64,000 nucleotides of DNA from Euryodendron excelsum (lineage: Eukaryota > Streptophyta > Magnoliopsida > Ericales > Pentaphylacaceae): positions 7,683,001 to 7,747,000 of the forward strand of contig CM065382.1 of assembly GCA_033060915.1 (NCBI GenBank), read 5' to 3'. This document shows positions 54,366 to 64,000 of the stretch, one piece after another. Under the pieces are notes generated by a model, which had not been told where the DNA came from, made no database searches, and saw only the letters and a list, made by a program, of their open reading frames with translations. The translations under genes and the position numbers were made by a program. Position 1 is the stretch's first letter. The number at the start of each line of letters is the position of its first letter.

Positions 54366-54575
54366 AATAAATATTGGCCAATGGATTGATTTTAGCTACC
54401 GAAAAAAGGTGTTTCTATAAAATTAGTTCCCATGATGGGAGAACTGATGAAATCAATTGGAGGTTATTTACTCGCTGGCCAATAGATTGATACAAGCTAC
54501 CAAAACACATCTGATTTTGGGCTTATAGTTTTTGGCCGAATAGTCTAATGCAGTAACTAATAAACATCAACAAAT
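54360..54575. repeat. ~100-bp tandem repeat block, right part
   Basis: Two units closely match the last two units of 52075-52417, for example ATAAAATTAGTTCCCATGAT and AAAACACATCTGATTTTGGG. The Helitron-like sequence lies between the two blocks. Confidence 0.75.
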
Positions 54576-54579
54576 AAAA

Positions 54580-56270
54580 TAATGATTTATGAAGATTTCT
54601 CAGCAAATTAAAATAACGAAGATAACAATTGTGATAAAAGACGTAGGCTTGTGTTAAGGAGAAAAACATATGTTTGCGTAATTAAAAAACTAGCGAAATC
54701 AATTGGAGGGTGGTTGGTTGCTTTTCTATTGTTCTATTCTTTTGTTTGTGTTTATGGAAACAATGTGGTTGGTGCGACCACTAATATAAATAAATATATA
54801 TCTATATATATGTATATATTAGTTCAGCTGTTAAAGGTGTGCAAATCAGTTTGAGTACATTTTAACTAATTTTCTATCTAGTCCGATCAAAAGTAGGTCA
54901 TTCACACCGAAACTAAAATATTCATACAGTCAACTCTTTTACATTTGACAAGAGTCAAAAATCTTGACCTTCCAAAAGTCCTGATTAACTGGACTAATTC
55001 CATATCTATATTTAAATATAAAGGTTGATAAGACATTCTCCATTCCCCCCTCCCTGAATTTAATATTCGACACCTAACTCACTAAATTTTGATGTGCGCA
55101 TTGTCTCTAAATATGGTCCGATCATTTTTGTCAATTTGTAAATGAAATAATGAAAAAATTGTAGCGTCACTTCAATATTAATTCGAGCATAGTTGTCATT
55201 ACTCGAAATGAAGTTTAGAAATGATACAGAAACAAAATTGTAAAACGTGATGCAAAAATATGGTGAAATAAGTCATATAAGATTGAGTATGTTATTTTAA
55301 AAAAATAATTTATTTTGAAACCTAAAAAGAGAAATATAAAATATTATAATACTTTTATAATTAATTAAAATATTAATGTATTACTGTTGACAAATAATAT
55401 TTGAGAGCATAAAAACAGAAAAATTATAAGAAATACATTTTTAAGGAGTTTTTATGAATTTCTGACAATTTTTTTTAAATTATACTACAGTTACTTAAAC
55501 ATCTTCAAAATGCTTTTTAGAAGTCCCGCTTAGAAATTATTCTCTACTTTATGGGAATTGAGTGTGTTATTTAAGGGCTCGTTTTGTAACGTTTATTGTT
55601 TTTATTTTTTATTTTTTTTCAAAAAAATCAAAAAACGGCGTTTGTTTAAAAAAATTTTTTAATTTTTTATAAAATTCAAAAAAAAAAAAACTAAAAACAC
55701 TAAAATGAGTATATTTTCTCTTATCAAAGCATTGATGTACTATTTTTAGCACAACGATAACCTATAAACGCTCATCACCAAACCACAAAAAACACACAAC
55801 AAAAACACAAAACAAAAATATATAATAAAAAGTAAAAATTGACAGCGTTACCAAACGAACTTTTATACTCTCAACCTCTACTTTTTATTTTTATTTTTAA
55901 CGGATTATGTGGAGCTTGATTTTCTAAAAAGAAAAAAGATTTTTGAAAAATAAAATTTTGCAACTCTGAAAAGAATTTTATGATAACTATGGTTAGAAGC
56001 TTTAATGTGCTTATAAAGAATTAAACCTTGAATTAGCAAATTTAGGGGGAGCAGGAAAAAAGAAAAGAAAAAGAAGAAGCTCTTGAAGCTTAGCACATTT
56101 ACCACTTGTTCGCAAATAAAATTAACCAAAAAAAAAAGCTTGATAGGAGAAGTTGGCTTGCGTCGTACGCTCTCACGACTCTCACCCAAGTTGGACGTTC
56201 ATGATTCTCCATGGTCATTCATGCATGCCGCTGCCAGCGTCGTAGTTGAAAAAAATAAGTCCTCGCTCCT
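54580..56270. other. intergenic, A/T-rich, no gene seen
   Basis: It includes a MITE-like element at about 55575-55862: the left end is GGGCTCGTTTTGTAACG and the right end, reversed, is AAGTTCGTTTGGTAACGC, with an A/T-rich interior. No coding region can be supported. Confidence 0.5.
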
Positions 56271-56279
56271 TATTATAAT

Positions 56280-56775
56280 TTAATTGGATATCTGTTCCTT
56301 TCGCGGGAGTTGGCGAAGGGAATTCGAATCCACGTGTAAGGATAGTATTTGCTGAGTACTGATAAAATGAGATACCTGTGGTGACCCACTGGATTATCCT
56401 CGATTAAACATGTATTGAGGTCAAGTGGGACCGTCATGCCGTGTAAAATTAAGGCGGCCAATGACGTGGAGTCACGGGAGCCAAGATTCTTTCGGTTCTG
56501 TAGCTGGAAAACGTACTGACCACTTGTTCAAGTGGCTGAGACATGACTTTGCGAGTTGGAGGCCAGACCAAGTCCCCATTCACTCAATTCGAGGTCCCAT
56601 CGTTAGAAATTAGAGCGACAACTACCGATAAAGTTGGGACTCCTACTCACGCGGCTTTACCCTTTGCCTTTTTATCCCCGAGCCGATCTTTTCAGAGTTC
56701 AGCCGAATCCCAAGTCCTTAGCGCAGCTTACCCTCTTAATCCCAGGGTAAGCACGGCTGGGCGTTTGCTCAGAGC
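56280..56775. other. GC-balanced block, possible organelle-derived insertion
   Basis: This ~500-bp stretch has balanced base composition between very A/T-rich flanks and overlapping open frames in several phases. Its texture (for example CTTTTTATCCCCGAGCCGAT and GCTTACCCTCTTAATCCCAG) resembles plant mitochondrial intergenic DNA. I cannot match it to a named mitochondrial or plastid gene. Confidence 0.3.
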
Positions 56776-56961
56776 CTATTTGGAACAAAGAAAAGAAAAA
56801 ATTATTGTTTACTGTTATTTTCTTGTTTTGTTTTACAAATGTAATAAAGAAAAAAAAGAGAAAAAAATAGATTAATTTAAAAAAAATTCTCATTTTTTCC
56901 ATTTATTTTTCTTACACAAGTTTGAAATACATTGTTGCATCTGTTCACAGACTGGTGCATG

Positions 56962-57800
56962 CAGGGCAGCTCAGGCCTTAGGCAATCAAAGCGATTGTCT
57001 AAGGCCTCTAAATTTTTAGGGCCCCAAATTTTTAAAAAATAATTTATTACAGTTTAGTCTAAAATAATTTTTAAATATTTTCTTTGTAAAAGGCCTCTCA
57101 TCTTAAAAGAAAACGCTAAAATTACTTACACTAATTAATTTAATAAAAACTAAAGTCATGATTGTCATTTTTTTTAGGTAAGATAGGCCAAAAATCTCCT
57201 AAACAATTCATTCTCTCTATACAAAGTAAATAAATTCAAAAAAAGGTAATAGTCTAAACCTATATACGTGGCACAGATTGAAAATAAATTATCAAATATC
57301 ATCAATTTCAAATAACTCGTCAACTTATATAATTCATTGTTTCTATTAACATATTGTCCTTTAATACTCTTATTTTGTGTTAGTACAACACTACTCTTCA
57401 TTTTATTTGGCACTATTAAAAATTGACACTATTAAAATTAATGTTTATCTATGTTGTTGAATAACTTTGTAATTTTCTTATTTCATAATTTGTTTTGTTG
57501 TTGTTAGTAAAAATATTACTAATTTGGATATAATTTTTTAATTGGTCTCTTGTAAAAGTTATACCAAATTCAAGTTTTCATTTGTATCTACAATCTTATT
57601 ATCAACAGTGATAAATAAAATTTTATTATTGTATAGTTCTAGACTTCTAATATTATCTAAATTTCAAGATTGTAAAATAGCCTTAACAAAAAGCAAAATA
57701 ATATAATTGTATATATAAATTTTATAATAATATTAAAAATGTAAAAAGAGCCTCATAAAATTTCTCGCCTTAGGCCTCCAACGGTGTTAAGCCGGCCCTG
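56962..57800. mobile_element. hAT-like non-autonomous element (839 bp)
   Basis: The left end is CAGGGCAGCTCAGGCCTTAG. The right end, reversed, is CAGGGCCGGCTTAACACC. Flanking 8-mers are GGTGCATG (56954-56961) and GATGCATG (57801-57808), seven of eight matching. The terminal CAGGG and 8-bp duplication fit hAT. The interior is A/T-rich and has no transposase domain. Confidence 0.82.
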
Positions 57801-57924
57801 GATGCATGTGACCCCAATCAAGAAGGATTTTCAGTTAGATGGTATCCTTTGGGTGATCAACTTTTTTATTTTTAAAACACCATCTTAGAAACAAACAAAA
57901 ATAAGTGTATCTTTTAAAGGTGTA

Positions 57925-58345
57925 TTTCACACTTAAGGAGAGAAGAGAAAAGAAAATAATTCTTTCATTCTCTTGTTTGGTTTGTAGTGTAGAAAGTTAA
58001 TTTTTTTTTTACTTTTCTTTCTATGTTTTTTTTTTTTAAATCAAACAAGAAAAGATATCCATTCTCTCTCCCATTTTCCTCCCATTTCTCCCCTCCTTCC
58101 TTTTTATTTTCCTTCCATGATTATCAAACACACCTGCATTGCTGAAGGGTGTGTTTGATACTCGTGGAAGGGAAATGAAAAAGAAGGGAGAGAGAAATGA
58201 GCGAAAAATAGGAAGAAAACTGAATGTTCTTTTTTGTTTGATTTAAAAAAAATAGAAAGAAAAGTGAAAATAAACTAACTTTTTACATTACAAACCAAAC
58301 AAGAGAAAATAATAATCCTTTCCTTTTCTCTTCTCTGCCCGAGAA
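57925..58345. repeat. foldback element, ~200-bp arms
   Basis: The two halves are imperfect reverse complements around about 58142. Matched blocks include CTCTTGTTTGGTTTGTAGTG with TACAAACCAAACAAGAG and GTTTGATACTCGTGGAAGG with CCTTCCATGATTATCAAAC. The arms are rich in purine/pyrimidine runs. It is non-coding. Confidence 0.8.
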
Positions 58346-58489
58346 TCAAAGTTATCAAACACACCCTTAGTTTCTTTAACCATATTCATAATCATATTTG
58401 TTTTTAAGAAAGTTCCATCCAATAAGAAAATTCACTCTACATCTACATTCAATACTCATTCTAGGGTCAATAATACTATCAGTGAACTC

Positions 58490-59060
58490 GTGCTATGCAC
58501 GTCTAAATAATTAAAACACTAACTCATATTTTGTATTTATTGCTAACTTAAATAAATATAACAAATAAAAATCATAAAACATCCGTAGTTAGGTAAATTA
58601 ACAATAATATGAAATATTCCAGCTAAGTTAAGATTCAATGAGAATCATTACACCAAATAATTATGTACAGATTATAATGGATAACAATCCCATTGAACCC
58701 AAAAATATTCTAATAAAGTACTCTGTACAGGTTTAAAAAAATTCCTCTCTTATGGCATGAGATTAGGTTAGAGGTCATTGCATTTTTTAGTGTGAGAGCC
58801 TAATTCCTCAGTTCAATTTTAACTTCAATATTTTGAATGTGATCCAAAACTGGCCATTAATTGTAATTATGCTACTTCAAATCACGTTTTAGGCTCACCA
58901 TGTAGCTCTTATCCATGGCCATCGTTTGGCATATTCAATGTGGGACAAAATAATTAGGACCCACCTTGAATCTTGTTCAAATATATTAATATAAAGGTGA
59001 AATTTCAAATATACTAATTTAATGGTGAATTTTAAAACATGTAATTTTCCTAAATAAAGA
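58490..59060 (-). repeat. inverted-copy pair, member 2
   Basis: Reverse complement of 53886-54365, slightly longer because of an internal segment around 58650-58745. Its left end keeps the hairpin CGTGCTATGCACG (read on +), the Helitron-like 3' feature. Confidence 0.8.
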
Positions 59061-60070
59061 GCATTTTGAATTTTAAAACATGGGTTGGTTTATTTAATTT
59101 GTCCACAAATTTACAAAAAAATAAATAAAATTTTGTGAACTTAAAGGGAATATCTATGGTAACATAACATCCTTGCAACTCATGTTATGATACTTTTTTT
59201 GAAAAATATTCTGCTGAATCAATTGATATTTGAATGGGGAATTCGAAACAATAAAAGAAGAGGAAAAATAAAATAAAAAAGAAGACATCTACAAGAAGAG
59301 AAAAACAATAATAAGAGAAAATTAAAAACAAAACTACTAGGGGTGCACAAAAGAAAAAAAAAAATCGAAAACTGAACCAATTCAGCCTCTCAGTTCTCGG
59401 TTCCATATTTTATGAACTCGAACCGGATCAAGAGTCGACCCAAAATACGGAATCGAGGCCCGATTTTTATATATCATAAAAGTCTATATATATTATATCT
59501 ATACCATTAAATTATTATTATTTGTACTTAAATATTTATTAATTTATGTTTGTATGTTATTTTTTATTTAAAAGAAAATTAAGAATATAAAACCATTTTT
59601 ATTATTTTATTTTTTGAATAAAAAAATTAAATAATATACATAAAAGTATATTCAACCCGACATGATCCGTACACAATTCAACTTGAGGTATAAAATTGAA
59701 TCAACTTGAATAAAGTCAAGTTAGTTTGGTTCAGTTCGATTTCTTTGAATAATTGAATCGATTATAAGTCTAAAAATCGAAAACTGATCAAGTCAATTAT
59801 CGATTTACCATGAACTCAATCCGACCCATGTACGAGCTTGAGCTAGCTCAAAAGATAAGGCTGCCTCGGCTGCCAACAATGGAAACATATACCGACAACT
59901 ACTTCGTAAGATTGGTTAACTAAAGACTTTTAAAAAGTAATACGTGACGTGGCTGCAAAAGATGGAATAAAACAGAAAAGTCATTATTATAAAATAAAAA
60001 GCCAAAAAACAGACAGTTTTTTTCTTAATTAGATTAAAAAAAGAGCAAACTCGAGATAAATTAAAACCTC
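59061..60070. other. intergenic upstream of RPT2
   Basis: A/T-rich. At about 59338-59840 there is a repeat-like block starting CTAGGGGTGCACA, rich in TCGA and AATCGAAAAC motifs, of a type common in plant genomes. No gene seen. Confidence 0.45.
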
Positions 60071-60076
60071 CATCTC

Positions 60077-60082
60077 TATAAA
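60077..60082 (+). promoter_or_regulatory. probable TATA box of RPT2
   Basis: TCTATAAAGCCC places TATAAA 61 bp before the ATG at 60143, which implies a short 5' leader. Position and context fit a plant TATA box. No other candidate is closer. Confidence 0.55.
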
Positions 60083-60142
60083 GCCCAAAACATATCCTAC
60101 TCTCTCATTTGAAGTTCTTTGTGTTCTGAAACCAAAGAATCT

Positions 60143-62838
60143 ATGGCCGCCTCCATCAAAAACAACAACAGGATCTCTCTTGCCATGGAGAGGACTGGCC
60201 AATGGTAATTCACACAAGAATATCAAAAACAAAATTTCAGCTAATTATCTTGAATCTCTTTTATTCTTTAAAAAGTTTGTGTCTAATTTTTTTCTTCTGC
60301 TAATTCTGCAGGGTCTTCTCTCAAGATATTCCAAGTGATGTTCTGGTGGAAGTGGGTGAAGCCAATTTTAATCTTCACAAGGTACGGAGAAGTGTTCTAG
60401 ATTGACGTTGTTCTCTGTTTTTTATATTTTCAAAGAGATAAAAGCCAGTGTTTAACATCGTTTCCGCTATGGCAGTTCATGCTTGTTGCAAAGAGCAATT
60501 ATATAAGAAAACTGATACTGGAATCGAAAGAACCTGCTTTGGCAAAAATCGACCTCTCGGATATCCCCGGAGGACCCGAGATCTTCGAGAAAGCAGCGAA
60601 GTTCTGCTACGGCGTCAACTTTGAGATCACGGTTCACAACGTCGCAGCTCTTCGTTGCGCCGCCGAGTATCTGCAAATGACCGACAAATGCTGTGAAGGC
60701 AACCTAGCCGGCCGGACTGAGGAATTTCTCTCTCAAGTCGCCTTGACCAGTCTCTCCGGCGCCGTTGTGGTCTTGAAGTCATGCGAAAATCTTCTTCCCA
60801 TGGCTGAAGGCCTCAAGATTGTCCAGAGATGCGTAGATGTCGCAAGCGTTAAGGTACTCTAGATGCCTGTGTTTCGATATATATATATATATAAGGCGAT
60901 TGTACCACCAATATGTTGTACTGATAGATTTTCGCAGGTTTGTAACGAGGCGAACTTTCCAAGTCGATCGCCACAGAATTGGTGGACTGAAGAGCTATCG
61001 ATCTTAGACATAGCTTTCTTCGAGAAGATCATTGCAGGTATGAAATCACTTCGCGGCTCAAAAGCCCTAACCATCGCCAGCGCGATAACCACATATGCCG
61101 ACAGATCGCTTCGCGATCTCGTGCGAGACCACTCTGGAATTGGCAAGAAGTGGTTAGATTCCGACGACTCCGACGCCAGAATCAGGCAGAGAGGGCTCCT
61201 AGAATCGATCGTGGCACTATTACCGGCCGAGAAGGCGGTGTTCCCGATCAATTTCCTCTGCTGCCTCCTCCGCACCGCGATATTCCTCAGAGCCTCCATC
61301 AGTTGCAAGAACGAGCTCGAGAAACGAATTTCGGCCGTTTTAGAACACGTGACCGTCGATGATCTTCTGGTGCTGTCGTTCACTTACGATGGCGAGAGGC
61401 TGTTCGATCTGGAGAGCGTGAGGAGGATTATATCAGGTTTTACGGAGAAGGAGAAGAGCGTGGCGGTATTCAACGGCGCCGATTTCAAAGAGGTGTGCTC
61501 GACGGCGATGCAGAGGGTTGCGAAGACGGTCGACGCGTACCTCGGTGAGATCGCTACGCAAAGAGAGCTAAGCATCTCCAAGTTCAATGGAATTGCGAAT
61601 CTGGTGCCGAAGGAGGCCAGGAGGGTCGATGATGATCTTTACAGAGCCATCGATATCTTCTTGAAGGTATGTCAATCGTCGAAACTCTATTAGATCCGAT
61701 TATAAGTTGCAAATTATGACCTTTATTAATTTTATTTATTTAAGTAGTGTATGATTTCTTTTATTTTTTCATTCTCGATTAAAAAAAAGCTTAAAAGTAT
61801 TGCTTAAAAGTTCATAATTTTTTTAATTTTTAATTAAAAGCTAATTAATATAAATTTTCTATAAAAATTAATATTTTTCATGTACAAAATATGTAATATT
61901 TGACCGGATAGGGTACATTTTGTCACTGCTGCATCCTTCGTTTGCGTAATTTTATACATGAAGAAGTTTTCGAGTGTTTATTGCGTTTTTTTAAATAATT
62001 CTGGGTTTGTGAAAATAGTGAATTTATTTATTTAAAAAAATATTGATTTGAATTGTTAGAAGGAAAACCAATGCATGCTAAGGAAATATGACAATGATTC
62101 GTCAACAAAATACTCATATATTTTGGGGGTATGAAAATTTTTCAAGAATTCAACAATAATTTGCTTCCGCCATGTGAATTTAAAGACGATTAGATTTACA
62201 TAATCTCATCTTAGTTGTCGAGAAGCTGTTTTGGAGTTATGAAAATGTTTGAAACAATTCAATTGTTTTGATTATGTTGTTATAGTTTGGAGTCATGTTC
62301 ATAATTCATTAAGCTTATCCATGTGGGTGGTGGTTGTTAATTGCAGGCTCATCCGAACTTAGACGAAATCGAGCGCGAGAAGGCGTGCAGTGCGATGGAT
62401 CCGCTAAAACTGTCCTACGAAGCGCGGGTTCACGCTTCGCAAAACAAACGCTTACCAGTACAAATTGTGCTTCATGCTCTATACTACGATCAACTCAAAT
62501 TAAGAAGCGGCCCCGAGGAGGATCGTAAGGTGCCCGTGGTACAAGACGCCATAACAACGAGAACTCAATTAAAAGCAGATGTGTCCTTGATCAAAGAGAA
62601 CGAGGCCTTGCGGACTGAGCTACTCAAGATGAAGATGTACATTACCGACATTCAGAAAACTAATCAAGGGACCTCCTCCAAGGGGAGTAGTAGTCTCAAA
62701 AAGCCGAAGTTCTTCTCGTCGGTGTCGAAAACTTTGGGGAAGTTGAATCCGTTCAAGCATGGATCCAAGGATACATCTAACATTGAAGATGTTGTGGACA
62801 TTACCAAGCCTAGGAGAAGAAGGTTCTCTATCTCTTAG
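60143..62838 (+). CDS. RPT2: ROOT PHOTOTROPISM 2 (BTB/POZ and NPH3 domain protein)
   Basis: The five exons are 60143-60204, 60312-60381, 60476-60853, 60938-61666 and 62347-62838. They encode 576 aa, close to Arabidopsis RPT2. RPT2 binds phototropins and NPH3 at the plasma membrane and tunes phototropism, leaf positioning and light adaptation. The N-terminus MERTGQWVFSQDIPSDVLVE opens the BTB domain (about 24-125; FMLVAKSNYIRKLILESK). The NPH3 domain runs from NWWTEELSILD (about 184) to LPVQIVLHALYYDQLKLR (about 449-468). A short coiled coil follows (SLIKENEALRTELLKMKMY), then a basic Ser-rich tail. The C-terminus RRRRFSIS keeps the RxS-type serine third from the end (Ser574), equivalent to the phototropin-phosphorylated 14-3-3 site of the family. 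The exon-intron layout is intact. The third intron has a short AT repeat at about 60881-60893. Confidence 0.97.
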
Positions 62839-63269
62839 GTGAAAGCAAAGTTTGCCAGCTTCTCTCTTGCCCATGTTGAGATTGTGTAAAGGTCATTGGA
62901 TGTTTACCCTCTGTCTGTTTTGTAATCTCTTTTTAGGGACTTTCTTTGTTGGTTGTTTTTATGACATTGTTTTGTTCAAAAATGGGTTGTGTAGTTTTTT
63001 TGTTTGGGTCGGGAATGGGTTGTTTAGTTGAATGATAGATGAATTGTAAGAAAAAATAGAGGATTTATATGTTTGAGAATTTGATTTTAGCAGTGATTGT
63101 AATATATTTACCCACCTCCCGCATTTGGTGTACACCATTATCATTTTTTAGTATCAGGCTTGTGAACTACCATGAATTAATTAGTTTGTTTTTGGGTCTC
63201 TCCGTCCTCTAAATTTTTATTCCCGCTAAATTACGCTTACATTTCCTCAGTTTTCTAATAGTTGCAATA
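62839..63269. other. RPT2 3' region
   Basis: T-rich sequence after the stop, presumably 3' UTR and terminator region. No other gene. Confidence 0.5.
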
Positions 63270-64000
63270 AGGGTAAATTACACTGATCTCCATTTGCTTT
63301 AGTTGTTGATAACATGTAGCCCCTTCCATAAACATGCCGTCAGTGAGGATAACAGATTTGGTTGATGTCATCATTCAATCTACCCTAATTACTCATTTTA
63401 CCCTTCATATTACTATTATGAAATGAAACAAAAATCTTAAAATCAGTATAAATCATTTCTTCTAAGACCATTTCTCTCTCCTCTTTGTCAATAACCAATC
63501 ACCAAGCAAACCCAGCCAATCAGCACCACCATCTGCAAAGCCCTCATTGCCACTATCGTTGCCCACCTTCACGTCCTTTCGAGAATCCTAGCACTAATTT
63601 TTCCCATAAACTAATACATATATATTGAGGTTTTGCTGTGATTTGATTTTGTGAATGGTGGGGTTTTGAATTGGATAATGAATCTTCAGCTCTTATAGAG
63701 GGAGAAACAAGCGTACATATACTTATATATACACACACCTAACCCATTTGGAAACTAACCCACCACTGCCACGCACATTGTCTGTCCACCGTCACTCACA
63801 ATCCATTACAATTTCTCATCAAATTTTTTGCAGCACTTCCACTGCCATAGCCGTATGGTCACTGCCTCCGTCATCCCTTTCACCATTGTTGTCTAAAATG
63901 AAAAGCTACCTCCATTCATTATTACCCACTGAGAAAAAAGAGAGACATGGGTTCAATTGACCTCCATTGACAGGAGTTTGAAAATGCAGAGAGAGGGGGC
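63270..64000. repeat. repeat related to 9795-10808, cut by the window end
   Basis: It begins GGGTAAATTACACTGATCTCC, like the left end near 9798 (GGTAAATTACTCAAATCTCC). It continues with CCACC/CATC-rich sequence (CACCACCATCTGC, CATTGCCACTATCG) that also resembles the intronic stretch 7020-7250 and the segment near 10090-10160. No domain. The right end is outside the window. Confidence 0.35.

Noticed and set aside
56305..56335. tRNA T-arm-like TTCGAATCC
   Set aside because: No acceptor stem, D-arm or anticodon arm could be found around it.
60859..61383. 174-codon minus-strand frame
   Set aside because: Antisense shadow of RPT2 exon 4.

Overview
The window is nuclear DNA from a flowering plant, most likely a eudicot. 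It is AT-rich and intron-dense, with long intergenic stretches full of short non-autonomous transposons and CT/GA microsatellites. All genes have GT-AG introns and encode plant-type proteins. I cannot name the species. Six genes can be supported, all rebuilt here exon by exon.

Layout: (1) 2800-9408, + strand: a conserved plant protein of unknown function with a C-terminal coiled coil, carrying an in-frame stop near the end of exon 4. (2) 16273-23388, +: a STAR-type KH-domain RNA-binding protein of 285 aa in seven exons. (3) 24887-25234, +: subunit 8 (QCR8) of mitochondrial complex III, 73 aa. (4) 26088-28857, -: ribosomal protein L10 (RPL10), 220 aa, with a 10-nt first coding exon. (5) 30089-42996, -: an LRR receptor-like kinase of subfamily VIII-1 type (At1g06840-like), 20 coding exons, 943 aa, with intact kinase motifs. 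(6) 60143-62838, +: the phototropism adaptor RPT2 (BTB/NPH3), 576 aa, ending in the conserved RRRRFSIS tail.

The 17-kb interval 43.1-60.1 kb has no convincing gene. It holds a roughly 1-kb near-palindrome, a tandem 360-bp duplication, Helitron-like ends beside a ~100-bp tandem repeat, an 839-bp hAT-like element with a target-site duplication, other elements with duplications, a foldback element, and a GC-balanced block that may be of organelle origin. Introns of genes 1, 2 and 5 carry MITEs and one tiny LTR element (TRIM).

The genes do not form a pathway. Genes 3 and 4 are convergent housekeeping genes. The upstream regions of genes 1, 3 and 4 carry clustered TGGGCY (site II) motifs, and RPL10 also has a telo-box, which fits constitutive expression in growing tissue. 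I found no dedicated novel system. The most checkable oddities are the internal stop in gene 1, the (CT)45 tract at its exon 1 donor, the four MITEs with a shared terminus, the intronic TRIM, and the long palindrome.
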